In this document: piece after piece, positions 5,422 through 13,087 of the stretch
How positions within the stretch are numbered: position 1 is the first letter of the stretch
Layout of the letters: every line of letters begins with the position of its first letter
NCBI GenBank assembly: GCA_943372995.1
Contig: CALSAQ010000001.1
Span: forward strand, 62,001 to 126,000
Reading direction: 5' to 3'
Source of the DNA: CAJBVG01 sp943372995
GTDB taxonomy: Bacteria > Bacteroidota > Bacteroidia > Sphingobacteriales > Sphingobacteriaceae
DNA: 64,000 bases
Translations under genes and position numbers: made by a program
The notes under the pieces: generated by a model
The model's database searches: none
Told to the model about the DNA's origin: nothing
The model's input: only the letters and a program-made list of their open reading frames with translations

Positions 5422-7788
5422 TTAGAACTTGAAATTATAAGTAACTGATGGTAACATAGATCCGAATACCGATAAGCGTACAGCTTCTGTTTTGGTATTG
5501 TTTGGATCATCAGTGTTTTGTCTGAAGAATACCGTATATGCATTTCTTCTTGCGTATAAATTATAAATACTAAACACCCACTCGCTGCTGTATTTCTTTC
5601 CTTCTTTTTGTTTGTTGCGGAGTGTTGCAGCTACATCTAAACGATGGTATGCTGGTACTCTGTAATTATTTCTACTGTTATCAGAATTGTGTGGAACAAC
5701 AATACTTCCGTATTCATATCTTGCATTAGGGAAAGTAGTAGCAACACCAGTACTATAACTGAAATTAGCTGATAAACTTAATCGTTTAGTTGCCTCATAA
5801 CTACCAACAAGAGATAGGATATGAGTCTTGTCATATTTTGCATCATAATATTCGTTGTTATTGATACCATTTATTTTTCTTTCACTTTTAGACAATGTAT
5901 AACTTCCGAACCCTGTAAAGCGACCTGTATTTTTTTTCACATAAAATTCAATACCATATGCTCTTCCTTTACCATATATTAAATCGGCTTCCAGTTCTTT
6001 GTTTAGTAACAATTCTGCACCATCCACATAGTCTATTTGATTGCTCATTGTTTTATAAAATACTTCAGCTGATGTTTCAATCATATTGTCTTTGAAATTC
6101 CTGAAATATCCTCCTGCAATTTGATCCGCTAGTTCTGGTTTGATGTTCTTAGTACTTGGCGACCATACATCGGTAGGAGAGGCAGCTGTTGTTCCCGAAA
6201 TCAAATGGATGTATTGTGCCATTCTGTTGTACGATACTTTTATTGATGAGAATTCATCAAGCGTATACCTTGCCGAAAATCTTGGCTCAAGGTTTGGATA
6301 CATCGCAATAGATTCGCCTCTTCCATAATATCTTCCATTAGTAGCTTTCTTACGCTCTCCATCAATTCCTACATAATCATATACCGTTTGGCGACCTAAA
6401 TAATCGAAGGCAGAGAAACGTACTCCATAACGAATATTTAATCGCGTGTTTACATTATATTCATCGTCGACATAGATAGCGTATTCATTTCCTCTTTGTC
6501 GGCTCAATTGAAATGCACTGAATATCGACTCGCTATTTCCTGGTGTTACTGTACCTGGATTAAAGTCGTAGAATATGGTAGATGCACCAAAATTAATGGT
6601 GTGTTTGTTGTTGAGGTAATACCCAAAATCTACTTTCGGACTATAATTTATCACGTTCGATTTCCAGTCGAATGCTTGTGCTCCTGATGGAATACCTAAT
6701 GAATAGTCGTAATTACTGTAAATCAAAGTAAGGTTGGCAAATAGTTTTTCAGAAAATAAATGGTTCCATCTAAAAGTTCCTGTTGCATTTCCCCAACTCA
6801 TTTTAAAGAAATCATCAAACTTAAATACATCTCTTCCAAAATATCCGGAAACATATATTCTATTGTTTTTATTGATGGTTTGATTGTATTTCGCACTTAA
6901 ATCATAGAAATAAACAGAGTTGTTATTCAATGCCTCATCAGGAGAAAGCTTTAGGAATAAATCACCGTAGGTTCTTCTCCCAGCCAAAATAAACGAGCTC
7001 TTTTCTTTTTGTATAGGGCCTTCAAGTGTTAGTCTACTCGAGATTAAACCAACCCCACCGTTGCCATGAAACTCTTTTGCATTTCCGTCTTTCATTCTCA
7101 CATCTAATAATGATGATAAACGACCACCATATTGTGCAGGTATACCACCTTTTAATAGGGTAACATCTTTTACGGCATCAGGATTGAATACTGAGAAGAA
7201 ACCCAATAAGTGAGAGGAGTTGTAAACTGGAGCTTCGTCGAGTAGAATTAGATTTTGATCTACACCACCACCACGAACGTTGAATCCAGTAGCACCTTCA
7301 CCAACCGTACTTACACCTGGTAAAGATTGAATACTACGGATAACATCTACTTCACCAAGTAATGCGGGCATCGACTTAATTTCTTTGATGTCCATTTTAT
7401 TCATGCTCATCTTATTCTCTTCCACATTTTCGTTTTTCTTTGTAGAGGAGATGGTCACTTCTTTTATGGCTCTACCTTTTACGGTTAAGAACATATCGAT
7501 ACGTTCAGACTTTTGAATAGAGATAGCCTTTGATTGAGGCTCGTATCCTAAATAGTTATAAATAATGGTTTGCTCTCCTTTTTCTACGGTGAGAGAGTAG
7601 AAACCGTAGGGATTAGTAGCAACAGCAATGGAAGTTCCTTTAATACTAACCGTTGCTCCGAATAGCACCTCACCATTCTCAGCATCTTTTACGTAACCGC
7701 TAACAGTTACTTTCCCTTGCGCACTTGCATAAGTGTTTATGAATACCATAAAGGCACCGAGTATCCATAATAGCTTTAGTTTTTTCAT
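5422..7788 (-). CDS. TonB-dependent receptor with CarboxypepD_reg-like N-domain
   Basis: Start at 7788 (MKKLKLLWILGAFMVF), 788 residues; the upstream extension lacks a leader. A signal peptide ends near ASAQ24. A carboxypeptidase regulatory-like fold follows at about 27-110 (GYVKDAENGEVLFGATVSI, YGFYSLTVEKG). The plug at about 125-250 has the typical VDVIRSIQSLPGVSTVGEG and FNVRGGGVDQNLILLDEAP segments, LKGGIPAQYGGRLSS and DVRMKDGN. The beta barrel runs to a terminal Phe (YNFKF). It should import an unidentified substrate using TonB energy, with the DUF4249 lipoprotein encoded 19 nt downstream. It is divergent from the LytS-type kinase gene. Confidence 0.9.
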   Translation of the reverse strand: MKKLKLLWILGAFMVFINTYASAQGKVTVSGYVKDAENGEVLFGATVSIKGTSIAVATNPYGFYSLTVEKGEQTIIYNYLGYEPQSKAISIQKSERIDMFLTVKGRAIKEVTISSTKKNENVEENKMSMNKMDIKEIKSMPALLGEVDVIRSIQSLPGVSTVGEGATGFNVRGGGVDQNLILLDEAPVYNSSHLLGFFSVFNPDAVKDVTLLKGGIPAQYGGRLSSLLDVRMKDGNAKEFHGNGGVGLISSRLTLEGPIQKEKSSFILAGRRTYGDLFLKLSPDEALNNNSVYFYDLSAKYNQTINKNNRIYVSGYFGRDVFKFDDFFKMSWGNATGTFRWNHLFSEKLFANLTLIYSNYDYSLGIPSGAQAFDWKSNVINYSPKVDFGYYLNNKHTINFGASTIFYDFNPGTVTPGNSESIFSAFQLSRQRGNEYAIYVDDEYNVNTRLNIRYGVRFSAFDYLGRQTVYDYVGIDGERKKATNGRYYGRGESIAMYPNLEPRFSARYTLDEFSSIKVSYNRMAQYIHLISGTTAASPTDVWSPSTKNIKPELADQIAGGYFRNFKDNMIETSAEVFYKTMSNQIDYVDGAELLLNKELEADLIYGKGRAYGIEFYVKKNTGRFTGFGSYTLSKSERKINGINNNEYYDAKYDKTHILSLVGSYEATKRLSLSANFSYSTGVATTFPNARYEYGSIVVPHNSDNSRNNYRVPAYHRLDVAATLRNKQKEGKKYSSEWVFSIYNLYARRNAYTVFFRQNTDDPNNTKTEAVRLSVFGSMLPSVTYNFKF

Positions 7789-7838
7789 TTTATATTTTAT
7801 TATTGGTGTGTTGTATTTTTTTTTTCTGAATTCGCCCG

Positions 7839-7846
7839 CAAACCTA
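7839..7846 (-). promoter_or_regulatory. Putative -7 element for TonB receptor operon
   Basis: The minus strand reads TAGGTTTG, an exact TAnnTTTG match, 51 nt before the chosen start at 7788. No TTG is found 19-21 nt upstream, so the promoter may need an activator. Confidence 0.4.
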
Positions 7847-7922
7847 TAAAAATTTAAATGTTTGCATATGTCTGTAACGTAATGATTGCGTAACAAATTA
7901 AATACTAATTATACTGACATTT

Positions 7923-7973
7923 TTTCGTCGGCTTAACCCTACCGTTCATCGGATTATTTTAGTTGTTTATCGG
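7923..7973 (+). promoter_or_regulatory. Three LytTR-type direct repeats, 21-bp period
   Basis: TTTCGTCGG (7923-7931), GTTCATCGG (7944-7952) and GTTTATCGG (7965-7973) are 9-mers starting exactly 21 bp apart, with 12-bp spacers. ACCGTTCAT at 7941-7949 matches the published LytTR/AgrA consensus [TA][AC][CA]GTTN[AG][TG] as I recall it. The array ends 29 bp before the -7 element of the kinase gene. It is the likely binding site of the LytTR regulator encoded at 9093. Confidence 0.65.
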
Positions 7974-8002
7974 TAAAAATCGATTTAACAACATATTTAG
8001 AT

Positions 8003-8010
8003 TATTTTTG
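8003..8010 (+). promoter_or_regulatory. -7 element of the lytS-type operon
   Basis: TATTTTTG matches TAnnTTTG. No TTG lies at -33; instead the LytTR repeats end 29 bp upstream, as in an activator-dependent promoter. The gene start is 17 nt downstream. Confidence 0.55.
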
Positions 8011-8026
8011 AAATAAAGTAACATTA

Positions 8027-9103
8027 ATGTTTTTCGACAGCTTTTTTCAAAAGTATATACACAATAGGTGGTTACGTATAAACGTACAAGCCATTGTTGT
8101 GGGCCTTATTATAGGCTCCATTTTAAATGCTTTCTTCTCTATCATCAGAAATAATTTGATGCTAGAGAGAATCTTGATTACTTACTTGGTAAGTTATATG
8201 ATTACCATGAGCGTGTCTAATATTATCGCATTGTCACAACACATAATGAACAAATCATATAGGAATAAATGGACAATCCCATTTATCTTTTATTTGTCGT
8301 TAATAATTGGGATGATTATTGGAACAGAACTTACATTCTTTTTTATAGCCTTAATTTATAAACAGAATTTCGACCTATTTACACATATAGAAGATTTGAA
8401 GTTTAATTTATTTATTGCATTGGTCGTAGGAACTATTGTATATATCAATGGCATGCAGAAAGATAAATACGAGTTAGAGATAAAGGAGAATGAATATAAG
8501 CTGGCAAAGCTTAATCAGCTTAAAACTAAAGCAGAATTGCAAGCCCTTCAGTCGAAAATAAATCCTCATTTTTTATATAATGCCCTTAATTCCATCACTA
8601 GCTTAATTCATGAACAGCCTAATGTTGCTGAAGAAATGACCATAAAACTTGCAAAGCTTTTTAGGTACAGTTTAAATAGTAATGAGGAGAGTTTTAGTTC
8701 GATTAAAGAGGAGATAGAAATAGTAAAACTATATTTAGATATAGAGAAAATACGATTTCAACATAAATTATCGATTCACATTGATGTAGAAGATAACATT
8801 AAGGAAATGTTAATGCCTAGGTTTTTAATACAACCTCTCGTTGAAAACTCCATAAAGCATGGAATAAATAAATTAAAACACGATGGGAAAATAACTATTG
8901 GGATACAGAAGAAACTCGACCAATTACATATATCTATACATGATAATGGGCCAGCTTTTGATGCTAATTTTATGGTGGGTTATGGTTTACAAAGCACACA
9001 GGATAAATTAAATCTTCTATATCCAGATAATCATGAAATACAGATAAACAACGGTACATTTAAAGAAATCCTATTAATTATTCCAGCTAGTAATGAAATT
9101 TAA
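8027..9103 (+). CDS. LytS/YpdA-type membrane sensor histidine kinase
   Basis: 358 residues. Four membrane helices lie at about 18-40, 47-70, 83-110 and 125-142. A short coiled linker follows (ELEIKENEYKLAKLNQLKTKAEL), then the His_kinase domain with the phospho-acceptor His181 in INPHFLYNALNSI. The HATPase domain has IQPLVENSIKHGI (N box) and DNGPAF / GYGLQSTQDKL. No periplasmic domain of note is present, so the signal is probably sensed in or near the membrane. The 3' end overlaps the response-regulator gene by 11 nt. The upstream LytTR repeats suggest autoregulation. Confidence 0.9.
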   Translation: MFFDSFFQKYIHNRWLRINVQAIVVGLIIGSILNAFFSIIRNNLMLERILITYLVSYMITMSVSNIIALSQHIMNKSYRNKWTIPFIFYLSLIIGMIIGTELTFFFIALIYKQNFDLFTHIEDLKFNLFIALVVGTIVYINGMQKDKYELEIKENEYKLAKLNQLKTKAELQALQSKINPHFLYNALNSITSLIHEQPNVAEEMTIKLAKLFRYSLNSNEESFSSIKEEIEIVKLYLDIEKIRFQHKLSIHIDVEDNIKEMLMPRFLIQPLVENSIKHGINKLKHDGKITIGIQKKLDQLHISIHDNGPAFDANFMVGYGLQSTQDKLNLLYPDNHEIQINNGTFKEILLIIPASNEI

Positions 9104-9845
9104 AACAATAATTATTGATGATGAACCATTGGCTCGTCAGCGTTTGATACGCTTACTGTCTTCGTATACGGATAGTATTGAAATTATTGCCGAAGCAAAT
9201 GATGGGGAAGAGGCGATACAAAAGATAGAAGAGCTTCAACCCGATTTGTTGTTTTTAGATATTGAAATGCCAATTTATAATGGCTTAGAAGTCTTAAAGA
9301 AAATTACTATTGAGCCTATTGTTATTTTTACTACGGCCTACGAACATTATGCAATAAAAGCATTTGAGAATAATTCTATTGATTATTTATTGAAACCTAT
9401 TGAAAAAGATCGTTTGCTAATTAGTATAGATAAATTGAGAAGGAGAGAAGCCAAACATCTTGATAAAACGAATCTGTTTAGCATATTAGAGGAAGAAAAA
9501 TCGAATACTAAAGCACAGTCGATGCCAGTTAAAATTGGCGACCGAGTAATCATGTTAAAGTTTGAGGATATATTATACTTTGAGGCGAACGATAAATATG
9601 TGGAATTGTATGCGATAAACAGTCAGAAATATATTATAGAACACTCCTTAACTCAGTTAACTCAAAAATTACCTACTAATTTTCAACGAATCCATAGAAG
9701 TCATTTAGTGAATATGAATCAGGTGAAAGAATTCAGAAAAGGATTTAATTCTGCACCGATTCTTGTAATGAATAACAAAGAAGAAACTAAATTGCACACC
9801 GGACGTACCTATGTTGAAGCTATAAAAAAATGGATGGAGTGGTAA
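9093..9845 (+). CDS. LytTR-family response regulator
   Basis: 250 residues. The receiver domain (1-115) has the acidic pair DD9-10, phospho-acceptor Asp56 (FLDIEMP), Thr in IFTTAYEHYA and Lys101 (LLKPI). The LytTR DNA-binding domain (about 145-248) is recognisable from VKIGDRVIMLKFEDILYFEA, ANDKYVELY, and FQRIHRSHLVNMNQVKEF. It should be phosphorylated by the kinase encoded just upstream and bind direct repeats spaced two helical turns apart. Two such arrays flank this operon, one before the kinase gene and one before the next TonB receptor gene, giving a plausible local regulon. Confidence 0.92.
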   Translation: MKFKTIIIDDEPLARQRLIRLLSSYTDSIEIIAEANDGEEAIQKIEELQPDLLFLDIEMPIYNGLEVLKKITIEPIVIFTTAYEHYAIKAFENNSIDYLLKPIEKDRLLISIDKLRRREAKHLDKTNLFSILEEEKSNTKAQSMPVKIGDRVIMLKFEDILYFEANDKYVELYAINSQKYIIEHSLTQLTQKLPTNFQRIHRSHLVNMNQVKEFRKGFNSAPILVMNNKEETKLHTGRTYVEAIKKWMEW

Positions 9846-9868
9846 ACATTCACTCTACCATAAATTAC

Positions 9869-9898
9869 ATTAATCAGTCTATTCCTTCCATTCATCGG
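9869..9898 (+). promoter_or_regulatory. Two LytTR-type direct repeats before TonB receptor gene
   Basis: ATTAATCAG (9869-9877) and ATTCATCGG (9890-9898) start 21 bp apart and match at 7 of 9 positions. The second resembles the repeats at 7944 and 7965. The last repeat ends 29 bp before the -7 element, exactly as at the kinase promoter. Confidence 0.6.
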
Positions 9899-9927
9899 AA
9901 TTAAAATTATTAAAAGAGTTGTCCATT

Positions 9928-9935
9928 TACTTTTG
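9928..9935 (+). promoter_or_regulatory. -7 element of TonB receptor gene
   Basis: TACTTTTG matches TAnnTTTG. The predicted start of transcription is about 12 nt before the ATG at 9954. No -33 TTG was found; LytTR repeats occupy the activator position. Confidence 0.55.
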
Positions 9936-9953
9936 AGTATGATTAACATACAT

Positions 9954-12068
9954 ATGAAGAAGTATAGTTTTTTACTCTTGATTCTTTTACCAACAATTAT
10001 TCAGGCTCAGAGTATTATAAAAGGTAAGGTTCTAGCAGGCAAAGAAGCAATTGTAGGCGCGAATGTTTTTATTAAAGGCTCGTATGATGGGGCATCGACC
10101 AATCAAAAAGGAGAATTTAGTTTTCAAACATCTGAGAAAGGGAATGTAATTCTAGTTACTTCTTATGTAGGTTTCGAAAAGTCTGAAATACCATTATCCA
10201 TAACAGCTTCTGAACATACAATTAACATAAAGCTGATTGAAAAGCCGAATGAATTAAATATGGTAACCATTACTGCAGGTTCATTTGAAGCAGGTGCTGA
10301 TATAAAGAAAGCGATGATTCTTTCATCTATTGATATTGCTACTACAGCAGGCTCGGAAGCTGATATTTATTCGGCGATACAAACTTTACCAGGTACACAA
10401 GTGGCTAGTCAGGAAGAAGGTCTATTTGTGAGAGGTGGAGCAGCTTCGGAAACTAAAACATTATTTGATGGATTATGGGTTCAAAAACCATTTTTAAATG
10501 ATGTACCGAATGTAGCACAAAGAGGAAGATTCTCAGCTTTTGAATTTAAAGGAACAACATTTAGTTCAGGAGCCTATTCAGCACAGTACGGACAAGCACT
10601 ATCATCAGTATTAATTTTAGATAGTAAAGATATTGCTGATAAAACAACAAGTGATATTGGTGTGATGTCGGCAGGAATTACAGCGGGCCATACTCAGAAA
10701 CTAAAAAATAGTTCCTTCAATGTAAATGCTTCTTATTTTAATTTACGTCCAGCATTTAAGTTAATCAAACAAAATATTGACTGGAATGAAGAGCCACAGT
10801 CGATTGCGCTTGGTGGTAATTATAGGGTAAAAACCTCATCAACAGGATTGCTTAAAATATTTACTTCTAATACGAGTAATGCTCTTTCCTTGTATCGAAA
10901 AAATTTAGATCCTATAGATACACGCATGTATATTAATAATAAAGATAAGGCATCGTATACCAATATTACTTATCAAGAATATATTAACGACGATTGGAAA
11001 ATAAATATAGGAGGAGGCTTCAACGTTGAGGATAATATGATGAAAATTGATAGTAATAATTATTATCGATACGACAACTTAAATCAGGCTAGGATTTCGT
11101 TAAATGGATATATCAATAAAAAACTTCAGGCAAAAATAGGTGCAGAGTATATTTTACAAATTAAAAAAGAAGAGTGGAATGCATTTAAAACTGATTTGGA
11201 GGAGCATTTAAGTGCGGGATATGTAGAGTTAGATTATTACTTCAATTACAAATGGGTATTGCGAGCAGGTACAAGAATGGAGTATTCAAAATACTTATCA
11301 GAATATAAAATAGTACCCAGAATATCGATGGCATATAAACAAAACAAACAACATCAGTATTCTCTTGCATACGGACAGTTTGTACAAAATCCAGTTGACG
11401 CATATTTACTACAAAGTAGTAATATAGATTTCGAAGAGGCAACTCATTACCTTGCAAACTATCAATACCAATCGGAGAAATATGTATTTAGAGTAGAGTT
11501 GTATAAAAAAGATTACCAGAAATTAGTTACCCTAAATACACTCAACAATGAATTGAGTAATCAAGGTAATGGTTATGCACAAGGAATAGATATTTTTTGG
11601 AGAGATAAGAAAACAATTAAGAGAGGCGATTATTGGATAAGCTATTCTTATCTAGATACTAAAAGAAAGTATAAAGACTATCCACAATTAGCTACACCAC
11701 CATTCGCTGCAGCACATACCTTGAATGTAGTGTATAAAGAATATATACCCAAAATTCAAACACAAGTTTCAGCAACTTATACTTATGCTTCTGGAAGAAC
11801 ATACATCAATCCCAATAGTGCAGATTTTTTGAAAGACAAAACAAAAGACTTTCACAATTTCAGTATTAGTGCATCATACCTAACCAGTATAAAAAGTCAT
11901 TTCACCATTGTTTTTTTATCTGTTGGAAATGTATTTGGAATTGATAATGTTTTTGGATATCAATATTCGAATGATGGCACAAGAAGAATGGCATTAGAGC
12001 CCAATGCACCAAGAAATGTATTTGTAGGAATGTTTATCTCTATTGGTGATGATAATGTGTTGAATTGA
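9954..12068 (+). CDS. TonB-dependent receptor, CarboxypepD_reg-like, LytTR-linked
   Basis: Start at the ATG 9954 (MKKYSFLLLILLPTIIQAQ), 704 residues; upstream in-frame codons precede the leader. A signal peptide ends at QAQ19. The CarboxypepD_reg-like domain (about 20-100) has IIKGKVLAGKEAIVGANVFI, GEFSF and VILVTSYVGFEK. The plug has DIYSAIQTLPGTQVA, LFVRGGAASETKTLFDGLWV and SSGAYSAQYGQALSSVLIL. The barrel has many alternating aromatic strands. It has no DUF4249 partner. The gene lies 108 nt after the LytTR regulator gene and carries the same phased repeats before its promoter, so it is the best candidate target of that regulator. The substrate is unknown. Confidence 0.88.
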   Translation: MKKYSFLLLILLPTIIQAQSIIKGKVLAGKEAIVGANVFIKGSYDGASTNQKGEFSFQTSEKGNVILVTSYVGFEKSEIPLSITASEHTINIKLIEKPNELNMVTITAGSFEAGADIKKAMILSSIDIATTAGSEADIYSAIQTLPGTQVASQEEGLFVRGGAASETKTLFDGLWVQKPFLNDVPNVAQRGRFSAFEFKGTTFSSGAYSAQYGQALSSVLILDSKDIADKTTSDIGVMSAGITAGHTQKLKNSSFNVNASYFNLRPAFKLIKQNIDWNEEPQSIALGGNYRVKTSSTGLLKIFTSNTSNALSLYRKNLDPIDTRMYINNKDKASYTNITYQEYINDDWKINIGGGFNVEDNMMKIDSNNYYRYDNLNQARISLNGYINKKLQAKIGAEYILQIKKEEWNAFKTDLEEHLSAGYVELDYYFNYKWVLRAGTRMEYSKYLSEYKIVPRISMAYKQNKQHQYSLAYGQFVQNPVDAYLLQSSNIDFEEATHYLANYQYQSEKYVFRVELYKKDYQKLVTLNTLNNELSNQGNGYAQGIDIFWRDKKTIKRGDYWISYSYLDTKRKYKDYPQLATPPFAAAHTLNVVYKEYIPKIQTQVSATYTYASGRTYINPNSADFLKDKTKDFHNFSISASYLTSIKSHFTIVFLSVGNVFGIDNVFGYQYSNDGTRRMALEPNAPRNVFVGMFISIGDDNVLN

Positions 12069-12120
12069 GTATCGGGTATCGAGTATCGGGTATCGAGTAT
12101 CAAGGGTGTTTCTTGATACT
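12067..12120 (+). repeat. 14-nt-period tandem repeat with terminal hairpin
   Basis: GAGTATCGGGTATC is repeated about 2.5 times from 12067, so the repeat contains the last bases of the stop codon of the TonB receptor gene. It ends in a perfect 9-bp inverted repeat, AGTATCAAG (12096-12104) and CTTGATACT (12112-12120), around a 7-nt loop. It may act as a transcript end or stabiliser. It belongs to a family of similar short-period intergenic repeats in this window. Confidence 0.6.
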
Positions 12121-12172
12121 AGTTACTGAAAACTAAAAATGGAATCAAATCAAAAATTTAAAAAATAAAAGT

Positions 12173-12808
12173 ATGAAAAAGTTAATAGTATTCATTTGCC
12201 TAATTGTTGTTGGAATAAATACACAGGCACAATCAAATTATCAAAAAGGAATGTCGAAAGGTATGGAAATGCTAAAGGCAGCAAAGACAGCCGAAGATTT
12301 CTTGAATGTATCTAATCATTTCGAAAGGGTGAGTAATGTAGAAAAAGAGGAGTGGGCTCCTATATATTGGAATGCCTATGTTACGATGATTGCGGCGATG
12401 AATTCTCAAAAGGAATCGCAACAAGATGAGTTGTATGATAAAGCACTAATGCTTGTAGATAAGTTAGAAGGAAAGGAAATTGATCAGAGTGAATTCTATA
12501 CCTTAAAGGCTTATGTTACGCTGATGAGAATTTCTGTTTCACCAATGACAAGAGCACCATTGGGAACACCAGCAGCAATGGAGATGTTAGAAAAAGCTCA
12601 AAAGCTTAATCCGTCGAATCCACGACCATTTTACGTGCAGGGGCAGAACACTTTTTATACACCTGAATTTTTTGGAGGAGGGAAAAAAGCAGCTAAGCCG
12701 TTATTGGAACAAGCAGTAAAATTGTATTATCAAGAAAAAACGGCTGAAGATTTTTCACCACGATGGGGAAAAGGTAGAGCAGAGAGTTTGTTAAAAGAAT
12801 GCGAATAA
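12173..12808 (+). CDS. Secreted TPR-like protein, unknown function
   Basis: 211 residues. A signal peptide ends near TQAQ20. The rest is helical and repeat-like: ADFLNVSNHFERVSNVEKEEWAP style segments, AMEMLEKAQKLNPSNPRPFYVQGQ (a TPR-like unit) and KPLLEQAVKLYYQEK. A conserved-looking YTPEFFGGGKKAAKPLLEQA segment recalls a common Bacteroidota periplasmic family. No catalytic motif was seen. It follows the LytTR-linked TonB receptor on the same strand, with 104 nt containing a hairpin in between. It could be co-regulated with the receptor or separately expressed. Confidence 0.65.
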   Translation: MKKLIVFICLIVVGINTQAQSNYQKGMSKGMEMLKAAKTAEDFLNVSNHFERVSNVEKEEWAPIYWNAYVTMIAAMNSQKESQQDELYDKALMLVDKLEGKEIDQSEFYTLKAYVTLMRISVSPMTRAPLGTPAAMEMLEKAQKLNPSNPRPFYVQGQNTFYTPEFFGGGKKAAKPLLEQAVKLYYQEKTAEDFSPRWGKGRAESLLKECE

Positions 12809-12817
12809 TTTATTCAC

Positions 12818-12848
12818 AAAAAAGGGTCCTGAAATAGTATCAGGACCC
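12818..12848 (-). terminator. Intrinsic terminator between convergent genes
   Basis: A perfect 9-bp stem, GGGTCCTGA (12824-12832) with TCAGGACCC (12840-12848). A-run at 12818-12823 gives a T-run on the minus strand, so it best serves the minus-strand PID-CTERM/T9SS operon. The stem could stop plus-strand transcripts as well. Confidence 0.75.
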
Positions 12849-12854
12849 CTTAAT

Positions 12855-12891
12855 ATCTCACATCTCATATCTCACAACTTATCTCTCAGAG
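12855..12891. repeat. Short-period repeat of TCTCACA/TCTCATA units
   Basis: Irregular 8-10-nt units (TCTCACA, TCTCATA, TCTCACAACT, TCTCTCA) run up to the stop codon of the small minus-strand gene at 12894. Related units occur at 43247-43300 and 48651-48670. Function is unknown. Confidence 0.5.
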
Positions 12892-12893
12892 CA

Positions 12894-13082
12894 TTACTCT
12901 TTTTTACGCATTGTTTTTACACCATAGGCAATACCAGCAGCAGCAAGAATAGCTATACCACCATCTATCGGAGCATCAGGGTCACCTCCAGGGTCTGGTC
13001 CTGGATCTTGTGCAATACTTGGTAGGGCAAGCACTAAAAACAATCCTGTAAGTGCTAATGAGATTTTAAATGCCTTTTTCAT
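12894..13082 (-). CDS. Small PID-CTERM-like membrane-anchored protein
   Basis: 62 residues. A signal peptide ends near SIAQ25. A short Pro/Gly/Asp segment (DPGPDPGGDPDAPIDGG) follows, then a hydrophobic helix (IAILAAAGIAYGV) and a basic end (KTMRKKE). Motif plus helix plus basic tail is the tripartite layout of sorting signals such as PEP-CTERM. The PID motif matches what I recall as the PID-CTERM class of Bacteroidota. After leader removal almost nothing but the signal is left. It is the second gene of an operon, 5 nt after a T9SS cargo gene. Function is unknown. Confidence 0.7.
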   Translation of the reverse strand: MKKAFKISLALTGLFLVLALPSIAQDPGPDPGGDPDAPIDGGIAILAAAGIAYGVKTMRKKE

Positions 13083-13087
13083 GTGTA

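Noticed and set aside
5403..5543. Longer N-terminus for the DUF4249 lipoprotein at 4563
   Set aside because: The extension overlaps the TonB receptor gene and would bury the lipoprotein signal.
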